Counted from the stretch's first letter, positions 33,070-41,634 are shown. The stretch is 64,000 nucleotides of DNA from Aquisphaera giovannonii (GCF_008087625.1 NZ_CP042997.1:4836001-4900000); one strand, 5' to 3'. Numbers and translations: made by a program. The notes: generated by a model not told the origin, from the sequence alone.

Positions 33070-33345
33070 GAGGAGAGGAAGTTTCACCTCTCCGCCATCG
33101 ACGACCTCCTGCGCCACCCCGATGACAAGCCCTCGATCGGCATCATCCTCTGCAAGGCCCGGAACCAGGTCGTGGCCGAATACGCCCTGCGTGACCTGGC
33201 CAAGCCCGTCGGCATCGCCAGATACGTCACGAGACTCGTCGAATCCCCCCCCGCCGCCTTCCGCGGCTCCCTGCCTTCCCCGGAGGAGCCGGCCGGCGAG
33301 CTGGGAAACGGGACGACCGAGCCCCGAGGCAGAGACGACGACTGA
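33070..33345 (+). pseudogene. 3' fragment of a DUF1016 nuclease gene
   Basis: The plus strand reads RKFHLSAIDDLLRHPDDKPS followed by IGIILCKARNQVVAEYALRD. This matches the last ~95 residues of the complete DUF1016 protein (FYLAAVDARMRHADDRPSIG, LCKEHDRVIVEYALHD). The catalytic residues upstream are missing. It abuts the SDR fragment head-on within about 20 bp. Confidence 0.8.
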
Positions 33346-33448
33346 CGCTCTGACAAGAGATGCCCCTTGCCGTCCCCGACGGCGGCCGGGTTGCCGGCAC
33401 GAATCCCGCGGAGCAGCTTTGGTCTCCCAAGTCCTCAGGAACATCGGC

Positions 33449-33820
33449 GTGAGGCGACTGGGCGTGAGTGCCGGCTTCGACTTCGCTGGTCAGGATTACT
33501 GGGGCATCAACTGCGCCGTCGAGGCGTACCTGGAGACGCTCGCCCGGATCGCGGCCGAGCGGCTCGGTCCCGGCGACCCAATGGCGATCGCACTCAGCGA
33601 CGAGTCGGATGGGTTCTTCACCGGAAAGGTTGTCTTCGTCGATGACATCCTGCACCGCCCAGGAGATCGACAACGGTTCGTGCCGCTCCTCGATGCGGCG
33701 ACGGATCAGCTCTTGCGAGAAGACGTCTTCACGGACTACGGCCGCCGGTGGGTCGCCACCATCGTCCAGTCGCTGCGGGATCGCCTCGCAGCCCCGGATC
33801 CGGCGGAGTCCGGCGATTGA
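33449..33820 (+). CDS. Hypothetical protein (123 residues)
   Basis: Unrecognised. From GTG 33449 (CAGGA upstream; GTG 33464 is an alternative) it encodes an acidic, probably globular alpha/beta protein: SAGFDFAGQDYWGINCAVEA, then SDESDGFFTGKVVFVDDILH and YGRRWVATIVQSLRDRLAA. Codon use is like its neighbours. It follows a rearrangement scar, so the N-terminus may be truncated. It converges with the endonuclease III gene 18 bp away. Confidence 0.55.
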   Translation: MRRLGVSAGFDFAGQDYWGINCAVEAYLETLARIAAERLGPGDPMAIALSDESDGFFTGKVVFVDDILHRPGDRQRFVPLLDAATDQLLREDVFTDYGRRWVATIVQSLRDRLAAPDPAESGD

Positions 33821-33838
33821 CTGGCGTCGCGGCTGCAA

Positions 33839-34570
33839 TCAGGCCGGGGCCACGCGGGCCTGGCCGTACGGGCAGAGGTCCAGCACGACGCAGCGGGCGC
33901 AGGCCGGGTTGCGGGCGAAGCAGCAGCGCTGGCCGTGGAGCATGAGGGCCTCGTGGTTGTCGTAGACCTGCTGCGCGGACCAGTCGGCGGGGAGCTGGGC
34001 CTCGAGGATCGCGTGCGAGGGGCCGACCGAGACGCTCGCCGGTATCAAGGCCAGGCGGACGGCGACCCGGTGGTGATGGCTGTCCACCGGCAGGGCCGGC
34101 TTGTGGAGGCGGCTGAAGAGCAGGGTGGCGGCGCTGGTCTTCGGCCCCACGCCCGGGAGCTCCTCCAGCCAGTCGCGGGCCTCGGGCACGGGCCAGTCGG
34201 CGAGGAAGTCCAGCGAGAGCTCGCCGTCCCGGCGCTCGGCGATCGCGCGGAGGACCTGCTGGATCCGCGGCGCCTTCTGCTCCGGCCAGGTGCAGGGCGA
34301 GACCGCCTCCTCGACCTCGGCCGTCGGCGCGTCGCGGACCGCCTCCCACGTCCCGAACCGCGCCCGCAACTGCTTGAAGGCCCGCCCCGAGTCCGCGTTC
34401 CGCGTCCGGTGCGACAGCAACGACGAGATCAGCTCGCTCAGCGGGTCGAGCTCGTGGAAATACGGGATCGGGCATCCGTACTCGGCGCAGAGCCGTTCGT
34501 GCACCGCCATCGCCCGCTCGCGGACATCCCCCGCGACCGCGCCCGCATGCTCCTGGGTTTGCCTCCCCAT
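33839..34570 (-). CDS. Endonuclease III-like DNA glycosylase/AP lyase
   Basis: A 243-residue protein from ATG 34570 (a further in-frame ATG at 34666 adds 32 residues). The HhH motif and catalytic lysine lie in LEELPGVGPKTSAATLLF, and the catalytic aspartate in PVDSHHHRVAVRL, in the order of endonuclease III. A [4Fe-4S] loop C-x6-C-x2-C-x5-C is present (CFARNPACARCVVLDLCP). It should excise oxidised or mismatched pyrimidines. The early part LSELISSLLSHRTRNADSGR corresponds to the 'LIxxxLSxQTxD' helix of Nth, with H-R in place of Q-T, so this is a diverged Nth subgroup and substrate preference may differ. Confidence 0.88.
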   Translation of the reverse strand: MGRQTQEHAGAVAGDVRERAMAVHERLCAEYGCPIPYFHELDPLSELISSLLSHRTRNADSGRAFKQLRARFGTWEAVRDAPTAEVEEAVSPCTWPEQKAPRIQQVLRAIAERRDGELSLDFLADWPVPEARDWLEELPGVGPKTSAATLLFSRLHKPALPVDSHHHRVAVRLALIPASVSVGPSHAILEAQLPADWSAQQVYDNHEALMLHGQRCCFARNPACARCVVLDLCPYGQARVAPA

Positions 34571-34842
34571 CGAATCCACCCCCGGCCGACCTGCGAGCGT
34601 GGCGGAATTGTCCGCAGGACACGGCCGCCCGATCTTCCGCAGAATCGATGCCACCCGCCGGATCACCTACCCGTTTCCGCGGGGAATTCCCGCGGCCCGG
34701 GGCGGAGGCGCGCATCCCCGGCGGTTAAGCGGGCCCGCTTCCCGCCGCCCGGCCCGGGCCCCGCGGATGATACGATGCGGCGAACGGTCTTCCTGTCCTC
34801 GGAAGGCCGACGTCCCGCCGCTTTCGCCTCAGGAGGGCGAGC

Positions 34843-35601
34843 ATGGAAAATCCGTTCTCGATCATCGGCACGCAGAAGATCGCCATGTCGATGGACGACT
34901 ACCGCAAGCTCCCCCACCACCCCGCGTTCAAGCAGGAGTACCTCGAAGGCGAGCTCTGGATCTCGCCGAGGTGGCGTAGCCTCGACCTGTACCTGCCCAT
35001 CAACGAGCCGGAATCGCCGGCCCCGACGGCCCCCGCGCCGGCCACGATCCGCCGGCTGGAGGATGCGGACTGGGAGGACCTGCCGGAGCTGTTCGCCAGG
35101 TCCATCGGCCAGACTCCGCCCCTCTCCCTCATCCCCAGGGAGCAGCGCGACGAAGCCGGCCGTCGGTTCATGGAGTACGCCCGGGCCGGCGGCGACGGCC
35201 CGCTGATCCCCGACGCCTGCTTCGTCGCCCGCGACGCCGAGGAGGGGGACCTCGACGGGGCCATCCTCATCGGCGAGCTGGAAGGCCGCGGCCTCCGCAT
35301 GCACGGGGACGCCCGCGGGGCCGCGACGCCGCCGGCCCCGCCGCTCCCCCGCGATGCTTCGGGCCCTCCGCACCTCAACTGGATCTTCGTGAGGGAGTCC
35401 ACCCAGGGCGAGGGCATCGGGACGGCCCTGCTGGCCCGCGCGACGGCGACGCTTTGGGACCTGGGCCACCGCGAGCTGGCCTCGACCATCTTCCGCGGCA
35501 ACGCCCAGAGCATGGCCTTCCACTGGGCCGCGGGCTTCCGGCTCCTGCCGCGCCCGGACAGCCCGAAACGCCTGCGGAGGCGATGGCCGCCGGCATGTTG
35601 A
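34843..35601 (+). CDS. GNAT-family N-acetyltransferase with an N-terminal extension
   Basis: A 252-residue protein with AGGAGGGCGAGC before the ATG. Residues ~65-245 form the acetyltransferase domain (ATIRRLEDADWEDLPELFAR; HLNWIFVRESTQGEGIGTAL with the acetyl-CoA-binding QGEGIG; NAQSMAFHWAAGFRLLP). The first ~60 residues (MDDYRKLPHHPAFKQEYLEG then ELWISPRW) resemble the start of Uma2-type proteins and may carry a separate role, such as recognising the target. The acceptor substrate is unknown. It diverges from the endonuclease III gene. Confidence 0.82.
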   Translation: MENPFSIIGTQKIAMSMDDYRKLPHHPAFKQEYLEGELWISPRWRSLDLYLPINEPESPAPTAPAPATIRRLEDADWEDLPELFARSIGQTPPLSLIPREQRDEAGRRFMEYARAGGDGPLIPDACFVARDAEEGDLDGAILIGELEGRGLRMHGDARGAATPPAPPLPRDASGPPHLNWIFVRESTQGEGIGTALLARATATLWDLGHRELASTIFRGNAQSMAFHWAAGFRLLPRPDSPKRLRRRWPPAC

Positions 35602-35757
35602 AACCGGCGGCTCCCCGGTCGCGGGTCGGCAGCAGTCACCCGGCGTCTCCATCCGCGCGGGCGGGCCGCCGCGAGCCGGAGCGGCCTCGCTGGGTGGCGA
35701 ACGGGGCGGCGGGTGACCCGGGCCCCCGCGCCGCGGCGGCTCCCCCGCTTCCGGATC

Positions 35758-36141
35758 TCACCGCCGGGCCCGGATCCTCCTGAACCTCCGGAGGGGCTTG
35801 CGCCGCCGCCTGGAGGGCCTCAGGGAGATCGCCAGGACCAGGCCCCCGAAGCACCCCACGGCCAGGGCGGCCTTCCGCACCGCCTCGTAGCCGTTGAGGT
35901 CCGAGGTCATCCAGAGGGCATTCATCCACATCCAGGCGTTCAGCGCCAGGTCCTCGTCGCGCCGCCGGCTCCAGTAGAGGAGCAGGCCGCCCGTGGAGAG
36001 GGTCACCAGAAGGGCCGCATAGGCAGGCGCCTGCCACTGGGCCAGCCAGAGCCCGTCCATGGCGAACCAGGCGACGGAATTGATCGGATCGACGAGCCGG
36101 CGGACACGCCTGGTCCGGAGGAGGGAGGATTCCGAGATCAC
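35758..36141 (-). CDS. Hypothetical membrane protein
   Basis: A 127-residue protein from GTG 36139-36141 (ATG at 36060 is an alternative). Unrecognised. It has hydrophobic stretches at WQAPAYAALLVTLSTGGLLL and ALAVGCFGGLVLAISL, plus an intervening Trp/Met-rich segment (LNAWMWMNALWMTSDLNGY) and a strongly basic C-terminus (RPSRRRRKPLRRFRRIRARR), predicted to lie in the cytoplasm. No operon partner. Confidence 0.55.
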   Translation of the reverse strand: MISESSLLRTRRVRRLVDPINSVAWFAMDGLWLAQWQAPAYAALLVTLSTGGLLLYWSRRRDEDLALNAWMWMNALWMTSDLNGYEAVRKAALAVGCFGGLVLAISLRPSRRRRKPLRRFRRIRARR

Positions 36142-36353
36142 GACAGCTCCGGGATTCGAACGGGGAAGGATGTCCGCCGTCCATCATAACCGCCGGCGAA
36201 GGGGCGACCCGCCCCGGCCGGCCGCGCCTCGCCGCACATCCGGTCGAATCCTCGGCCCGGGCAGCGAGGCGGCGGCAACGGGGATCGGGCGACCGAATCC
36301 CACCCCGGCGCGACCCGGTCGAGGCTGGCGACCGGTGGCACGGTGGGCTCGCC

Positions 36354-37409
36354 TCAGGCCGGCTCGGCCCGCCGCAGGAGGGCGTTCACGCCCCCGGCGA
36401 TCAGGTGCTGGGCCAGGTTGTAGACGATGATCGGCAGCATCACCAGCGGCTGGGCCCCCAGCGACATCGAGGCCAGCACGAGGCCGGTGCCGTTGTTGTT
36501 CATCCCCAGGCCGAACATCAGGGCCACGCGCTGGCCGCGGTCGGCGCCGGCCATCCGGCCGACGAGGTGGCCGGCGGCGAAGGTCAGGGTGCAGAGGCCC
36601 GCCACGAAGGCCAGGACGATCCCCAGGAAGTCCCAGTCCGGGTCGCGGATCGCCTGCGGCAGGCAGGCCGAGGCATTCGCGTAGCAGAGGATCATGAGCG
36701 TCAGCGGGGCGGCGATCCTGAGCCGACGCTCGACGGCCGGGGCGCGGGCCTCGCCCAGCGCCGCCCTCGCGGCGATGCCCAGCACCGACGGGAGCAGCAC
36801 CCAGGCGGCCAGGAACGTCCCGGTGTCCCGGCCGGCGAGCTGGTGGAGCTGCCCGCCGTACGGGCCGGGGGCGAGCAGCCCCAGGGCGTGCAGGGCGGCG
36901 GGCGTGGAGATAGGGCTCAGGAGCGTGGAGCCCAGGACCAGGCCCAGGCTCAGGGCCATGTCGCCGTCGGCCGCCTGCGCCCAGCCGGTCGACGACCCGG
37001 CGATCGGCATCGACGAGACCAGGGCCAGGCCGACGAGCACCACCGCCGCCTCGTCGGGGTTGTGCCAGGCGCGGAGCATCGGGATCATGAGGGCGAGGAA
37101 GGCCAGCGGCACCGCGAGGTTCGCCGCCAGGCCCGCGAGAACCATCCCCGGGCGGCGGGCGAGCTGGCCGACCCGCCCGACCCGGACCCGCAGCCCGGCG
37201 TTGAACAGGAGCAGCCAGAGCAGCAGCTTCGGCGGCGTCACGCCGGGCCAGCCGTGCAGCCCGATCAGCCCGGGGACGTCCGCCTCCTTGATCCAGAGCC
37301 CCGGGCCCGGGATCAGGGCGGCCAGCCCGTAGCTCAGGATGATGAGCTTGAGCAGGTGCCGGTGCAGGAAGTGCGACACGGCGGACAGCCTATCCGGGAT
37401 TGCAGTCAT
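36354..37409 (-). CDS. Bile acid:sodium symporter-like membrane transporter
   Basis: A 351-residue protein with about nine to ten membrane segments. The BASS/ArsB-like (SBF) fold is suggested by LLWLLLFNAGLRVRVGRVGQ, the discontinuous-helix segment ALVSSMPIAGSSTGWAQAAD, and the second crossover GLGMNNNGTGLVLASMSL, in which the paired N/G-rich crossovers bind Na+. Family members move organic anions with Na+; the substrate is not predictable. ATG 37409 was used; a start at 37436 is in frame. It diverges from the PepSY-like gene. Confidence 0.82.
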   Translation of the reverse strand: MTAIPDRLSAVSHFLHRHLLKLIILSYGLAALIPGPGLWIKEADVPGLIGLHGWPGVTPPKLLLWLLLFNAGLRVRVGRVGQLARRPGMVLAGLAANLAVPLAFLALMIPMLRAWHNPDEAAVVLVGLALVSSMPIAGSSTGWAQAADGDMALSLGLVLGSTLLSPISTPAALHALGLLAPGPYGGQLHQLAGRDTGTFLAAWVLLPSVLGIAARAALGEARAPAVERRLRIAAPLTLMILCYANASACLPQAIRDPDWDFLGIVLAFVAGLCTLTFAAGHLVGRMAGADRGQRVALMFGLGMNNNGTGLVLASMSLGAQPLVMLPIIVYNLAQHLIAGGVNALLRRAEPA

Positions 37410-37645
37410 CGGCCCGTCCCTTAAGATTCTGGGCATCCCCGTCGCGGGGCGCCTCGGCCCCCACGGACGGAAGGATACGGGCCGACCCCGAGGGGACCGT
37501 GAGGGCTCGATAAGATCGTTCTTATCGTCGGCTCACGGACACCTCATGACGGCAGGGTATGATGCCCCGCACCGGAGGCCGGCCGCCGAGGGGGGGGCCG
37601 GGCCGACTCGCCGCTTCCCACCGCACGATCCCGAGGAGGACGATC

Positions 37646-38158
37646 ATGAAGACCGCCATGCTGCTCTCGCTGGGCCTGCTCGCCGGCGCCATCGGATCGG
37701 TCCGCGCCGACGAGCAGAGGATCAAGATGGAGGAACTGCCGAAGGCCGTCACGGCCGCCATCAAGGACAAGTTCCCCGACGGGAGGCTGACGAAGGCCGA
37801 GAAGGAGGTCGAGGACGGCAAGACCACCTACGAGGTCACGGTCGAGGCCGGCGCCAAGAAGCTCGACGTCGTCGCCTCGCCGGCGGGGGTGATCCTCGCG
37901 ATCGAGAAGAAGATCGACGCCAAGAATCTCCCCGAGCCCGTCGCGGCCGCGATCAAGGTGAGGCACCCCACGGCCAGGGTCAAGTCGGCCGAGGAGGTCG
38001 TCGAGTTCAAGGCCGCCGGCGAGGAGACCGTCTACGAGGTCACCCTGGGCCTCGAGGGCAAGGAGGTCGAGCTCACGGTCTCCCCGAAGGGCCGGATCCT
38101 CAAGGAGGAGGGCGACGAGGAAGAGGACGAGAAGCCGGCCGACGCGCCCAAGGGCTGA
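37646..38158 (+). CDS. Exported PepSY-like (BLIP-type) domain protein
   Basis: A 170-residue protein. ATG 37646 has GAGGAGG 6 bp upstream and starts a signal peptide (MKTAMLLSLGLLAGAIGSVR-ADE). Two tandem copies of a PepSY-like unit follow: ELPKAVTAAIKDKFPDGRLT with TTYEVTVEAGAKKLDVVASP, and NLPEPVAAAIKVRHPTARVK with TVYEVTLGLEGKEVELTVSP. Each has the pattern 'P xAV xaai kxxxP... YEV.. G...v.. sp.G'. These domains are periplasmic and may bind or inhibit proteases or ligands. The C-terminal DEEEDEKPADAPKG tail is acidic. Single gene. Confidence 0.85.
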   Translation: MKTAMLLSLGLLAGAIGSVRADEQRIKMEELPKAVTAAIKDKFPDGRLTKAEKEVEDGKTTYEVTVEAGAKKLDVVASPAGVILAIEKKIDAKNLPEPVAAAIKVRHPTARVKSAEEVVEFKAAGEETVYEVTLGLEGKEVELTVSPKGRILKEEGDEEEDEKPADAPKG

Positions 38159-38234
38159 GTGACTGTCTCATAAGCCCGCGCCGAGGCCCCTGACTCCTTC
38201 GGAGTGCCCCGGTCATCGCGGAGGGCCAATCCGC

Positions 38235-38340
38235 TTCCCCCCTTACGAAGGGGGGATACAGGGGGGTGAGTTCGATCGCCTCGGCCTCGACCGATACACC
38301 CCCTCTGACTCCCCCTTCGTAAGGGGGAGAACCGGGATGG
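38235..38340. repeat. Family C-like hairpins beside REPIN copy 2
   Basis: CCCCCCTTACGAAGGGGGGA (38238-38257) and CCCCCTTCGTAAGGGGGAGA (38311-38330) are inverted copies of one another, each able to form a hairpin. They lie directly before the REPIN-like element. Confidence 0.6.
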
Positions 38341-38648
38341 GATCGTCCCAGATGCTGGAGCCCCAACTTGACACTTCGCCGGGTAATTTATGAACACGTG
38401 ACCACCCGCGTAAGCGGGTGGTTCGGACGGGCGAAGCCTCCAGCCTCCGGCGTCAGCCGGACCTGGGGGGCCGGCCTCGGCCCGCGGGAGGAGGCTCGTC
38501 CTCGCCCCGATGCCCCGGCGTCCCGGGTCGCACTGACGTGCGAGGCTGGAGGCTTCGCCCGTCCGAACCACGATCTGGCGATCGTGGTCACCCGCACATG
38601 CAGGGCGGTGCCAACTGTCAACCTCCCCGTGATGGCTCCCCGGTCATT
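38341..38648 (-). repeat. Two-hairpin REPIN-like element, copy 2
   Basis: The inverse of copy 1 (3079-3387), alike over its whole ~308 bp. Hairpins at 38401-38422 (ACCACCCGC-GTAA-GCGGGTGGT) and 38567-38588 (ACCACGATC-TGGC-GATCGTGGT) keep the stems while the loops differ. The shared outer parts include CCAACTTGACACTTCGCCGG and CAACCTCCCCGTGATGGCTC. Confidence 0.85.
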
Positions 38649-38859
38649 TGGGATGATGCCACCGGGATCGGCCGGCCTTCTTCGCAAGGCTTCCAGGAAG
38701 CGTCGCTTATGGGACAGACCCTGAGAGGCCGTCGCGGCGGACGGCGGGACGGATCCAGGGGCCGCCCCCGGCTTCGTATTCGTCCTTCACTCGCGAGCGA
38801 GGCTGCTGTCACGACCTCCTGATGACTTCACGACCTCGCGGCCGGAGCGTAGCCATCCC

Positions 38860-39020
38860 TCCCTCTCCCGCTCGGCGGGAGAGGGGCGGGGTGAGGGTGG
38901 AGCAAGCCTCGGAGGACAGAGGGCCCGAGGGCCCAGGTAGAGTGCCTCCGGAACCAGATCGCCGGGAGGCCTCGGCCGGGAGTCCCCCGCCCTGGCCCTC
39001 TCCCGCCGGGCGGGGCAGGG
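38860..39020. repeat. Family C hairpins before the two-component operon
   Basis: CCCTCTCCCGCTCGGCGGGA followed by GAGGGGCGGGGTGAGGGTGG at 38869-38908, and a degenerate inverted unit (CCTGGCCCTCTCCCGCCGGG) at about 38990-39010. The rest of the 38649-39148 stretch shows no gene. Confidence 0.55.
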
Positions 39021-39148
39021 GACGGGAATCCGCAGCCCCGTTCGAGGGTGCAGCCGAGTCTCGGAGGAAAGACGGGGTTCGCCACCTCGCTTGCAAGCGT
39101 CGCCGCTGATCGCGGCGGCTCCGGGCAGCGAATCCGGAGGGCATCGCC

Positions 39149-39847
39149 ATGGGCATCCGGGTCCTTGTCATCGAAGATGACGCGGAGATCGCCGACTTCG
39201 TGGTCCGGGGGCTCCGCGAGGAGGGCTACACGGTCGAGCACGCGGCCGACGGGATCGACGGCGGCCACGCCCTGGCCCGCGGGGGGTGGGACGTGGTGGT
39301 GCTCGACTGGTGGCTGCCCGGGGCGGACGGCCTGGCCCTGCTGCGTCGCCTCCGGCAGGCCGGGGACGCCACGCCGGTCCTCTTCCTGACCGCCCGCGAC
39401 GCCGTCTCCGACCGCGTCCGCGGGCTCGACGCCGGCGCCGACGATTACCTCTGCAAGCCGTTCGACTACGAGGAGCTGCTGGCCCGCGTCCGCGCCCTCT
39501 CGCGGCGCCAGGCGGGCGCCGTCTCCAACGTCCTGGCCCATGCCGACGTCCGCGTGGACCTGGCGACGCACCGCGTCGAGCGGGCCGGGAATCGGCTCGA
39601 CCTGACCGCCAAGGAGTACGCGCTCCTCGTCTTCTTCCTCCGCCACCCCGGCGAGGTCCTCTCCCGCACGCGGATCTACGAGCGCGTCTGGGAGGAGCGG
39701 TACGACGGGGTCTCGAACACGCTGGAGTTCCACGTCATGCAGCTCCGCAAGGCGCTCGAGTCCCGCGGCGGCCGGCTGATCCACACCCTGCGCGGCCGCG
39801 GCTACCTCCTCGCGGAGCACCCCGGCGGCGAGGGGGAAAACGCGTGA
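39149..39847 (+). CDS. Two-component response regulator, OmpR/PhoB type
   Basis: A 232-residue protein. The receiver has the acidic pair in VIEDDAEIADFVVRGL, the phosphoacceptor aspartate in VVVLDWWLPGADGLALLRRL, the conserved threonine in LFLTARDA, and the lysine in CKPFDYEELLARV. The winged helix (~130-225) includes LTAKEYALLVFFLRHPGEVL and VIHTLRGRGYLL-type ending (LIHTLRGRGYLLAEHPG). It binds DNA when phosphorylated by the kinase encoded next, whose GTG start overlaps this stop (GTGA). The regulon is unknown; resemblance is to the CusR/QseB-like group. Confidence 0.95.
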   Translation: MGIRVLVIEDDAEIADFVVRGLREEGYTVEHAADGIDGGHALARGGWDVVVLDWWLPGADGLALLRRLRQAGDATPVLFLTARDAVSDRVRGLDAGADDYLCKPFDYEELLARVRALSRRQAGAVSNVLAHADVRVDLATHRVERAGNRLDLTAKEYALLVFFLRHPGEVLSRTRIYERVWEERYDGVSNTLEFHVMQLRKALESRGGRLIHTLRGRGYLLAEHPGGEGENA

Positions 39848-41304
39848 AGGCGCTGCCGATCGGAACGAGGCTGACGATCTCTTTCGTCGCGGCGATGGCC
39901 GCGGTCCTGGCGGGCTTCTCGGCGGGCCTCTACGCGATGGCCGCGCGGCACCTGCATCGCCAGGCGGACGAGCGGCTGGAGGCGGCCATCGACACCCTGA
40001 CCGCCGCGGCGGAGATCGGCCCGGAGGGCGTGGAGTGGGAGCCCGCGGAGCGCCGGCTCGCGCTCGGCCGCCGGGGGCCGGACGGCCGGCTCTCCTGGCG
40101 GGTGTCCGACGGTCTGGGCGGGCGCATCGACGGCTCGGCGACGGCCGAGGTGGACGGCTTCCTCGCCCGGCTCGGGCCCTCGCGCCGGCACCCGGCCGAG
40201 TTCACGGACGCCGCCGGGATCCCGTGGCGGGCGCTCGCCCGGCGGCTCGATCGCCCGCGGCCCGCTGGCGAGGACGCGACGCCCGTGGCCCCGGGCCGCC
40301 ACGAGGCGCTGGTCCTGGCCGCCGCCGCGTCGATGGACGGGGTCCGGGCGACCCTCCGCGCGCTGGCGACGACGCTCGCCGGCCTCTCCCTCGCCATCTG
40401 GACGCTCGCCCTCTTGACCGGCCGCCGGCTCTGCCGCGCCGCGCTGAGGCCCCTGACCGAGATGGCCGCGTCCGCCCGCGCGATCGACGCCGACGAGCCG
40501 GGCCGCCGGCTGCCGACCCCCGCGGCCGACGACGAGCTGGCCGAGCTCGGCCGCTCGTTCAACGCGCTCCTGGGCCGCCTGGGTGAGTCGCTCGAGCGGC
40601 AGCGGCGGTTCGCCGGGGACGCCTCGCACCAGCTCCGCACCCCCTTGACCGCGATCCAGGGGCAGGTGGACCTGGCCCTCCGCCAGGACCGGCCGCCGGA
40701 GGAGTACCGCCGCGTCCTCTCGGTCGTCCAGTCCCGGACCCGGCACCTCCGCCAGATCGTCGAGGGCCTGCTGTTCCTCTCGCGGGCCGACGCCGAGGCG
40801 CGAGGGCCCTCGCTCGAGGAGGTCGCGCTCGACGGCTGGCTGCGGGCCCACCTCGACGCCTGGCCGGGCCCCCGGCGGGCCGACGTCACCCTCTCCATCG
40901 ACGCCCCGGTGGGCGGCGGCTCGTACCGGGCCCTCGTCCACCCGCCCCTGCTGGGGGAGCTGCTGGACAACCTGCTCGACAACGCGGCGAAGTACAGCCC
41001 GCCCGGGACGCCGATCCGGGTCCGGCTCTGGCGGCGCGACGGCGAGGTCTCCTTCCGCGTCGCCGACGCCGGGCCGGGGATCGCGAGGGCGGAGCTGGGC
41101 CGGGTCTTCGAGCCGTTCTACCGGGCCGAGCCCGCCCGGGCGGGCGGCCACCACGGCGTCGGCCTGGGCCTCTCCGTTGCCGCCCGCATCGCCGCCGCCT
41201 GCGGCGGCCGGATCCGGGCCGACAGCGAGCCGGGCCGGGGCGCGACGTTCACCGTGGACCTGCCGGCGAGCGACGACGCCCCGGATCCCGAGGGCCCGGC
41301 ATGA
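39844..41304 (+). CDS. Sensor histidine kinase
   Basis: A 486-residue protein from GTG 39844, overlapping the regulator stop by 4 bp. Order: first membrane segment (TISFVAAMAAVLAGFSAGLY), a ~150-residue periplasmic domain, second membrane segment (LATTLAGLSLAIWTLALLTG), HAMP (RPLTEMAASARAIDADEPGR), dimerisation/phosphoacceptor region with the H-box DASHQLRTPLTAIQGQVDLA, then the ATPase with N-box LDNLLDNAAKYSPPGTPI, G1 VADAGPGI and G2 HHGVGLGLSVAARI. It should sense an envelope signal and phosphorylate the preceding regulator. The periplasmic domain is not recognised. Confidence 0.95.
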   Translation: MKALPIGTRLTISFVAAMAAVLAGFSAGLYAMAARHLHRQADERLEAAIDTLTAAAEIGPEGVEWEPAERRLALGRRGPDGRLSWRVSDGLGGRIDGSATAEVDGFLARLGPSRRHPAEFTDAAGIPWRALARRLDRPRPAGEDATPVAPGRHEALVLAAAASMDGVRATLRALATTLAGLSLAIWTLALLTGRRLCRAALRPLTEMAASARAIDADEPGRRLPTPAADDELAELGRSFNALLGRLGESLERQRRFAGDASHQLRTPLTAIQGQVDLALRQDRPPEEYRRVLSVVQSRTRHLRQIVEGLLFLSRADAEARGPSLEEVALDGWLRAHLDAWPGPRRADVTLSIDAPVGGGSYRALVHPPLLGELLDNLLDNAAKYSPPGTPIRVRLWRRDGEVSFRVADAGPGIARAELGRVFEPFYRAEPARAGGHHGVGLGLSVAARIAAACGGRIRADSEPGRGATFTVDLPASDDAPDPEGPA

Positions 41305-41313
41305 GGCCCGGGG

Positions 41314-41634
41314 TCAGTGGGGCGACAGGACCTTCAGCCCGACGATCCCCGCGACGATCAGGGCCACGCACGCGAGGCGGCGGGGATCCATCGATTCGCC
41401 GAAGAGGACGACGCCCAGGGCCACGGCCCCCACGGCGCCGATGCCCGTCCACACGGTGTACGCCGTGCCGAGCGGCAGGGACCTCAGCGCCACGCCCAGC
41501 AGGGAGACGCTCGCCGCGGTGAAGAGGACGAAGCCGGCGGTGGGCCACGGCTCCGTGAATCCGCGGGCATACTTCAGGCAGACCGACCAGCCGACCTCGA
41601 ACAGGCCGGCGACCACCAGGACGACCCAGGCCAT
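41314..41634 (-). CDS. SMR-family guanidinium exporter (Gdx/SugE)
   Basis: A 106-residue protein with four membrane segments. ATG 41634 was chosen because MAWVVLVVAGLFEVGWSVCL is the normal SMR start, with the essential glutamate in GLFEVGW (residue ~13). SLPLGTAYTVWTGIGAVGAV matches the Gdx/SugE signature rather than the drug-exporting EmrE type. Gdx proteins export guanidinium in exchange for protons. A two-hairpin guanidine-II riboswitch lies just upstream, which independently supports the substrate. A GGGAG ribosome-binding site is 6 bp before the start. It converges with the kinase gene. Confidence 0.92.
   Translation of the reverse strand: MAWVVLVVAGLFEVGWSVCLKYARGFTEPWPTAGFVLFTAASVSLLGVALRSLPLGTAYTVWTGIGAVGAVALGVVLFGESMDPRRLACVALIVAGIVGLKVLSPH

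Noticed and set aside
33052-33345. Independent small gene at the DUF1016 remnant
   Set aside because: The sequence aligns with the end of a larger DUF1016 protein and has no start or ribosome-binding site of its own, so it is treated as a fragment.
36141-36190. tRNA-like string GTTCGAATCCC on the minus strand
   Set aside because: The flanking bases do not form a T-stem or an acceptor stem, and no anticodon arm can be drawn. It is a chance match upstream of a small membrane-protein gene.
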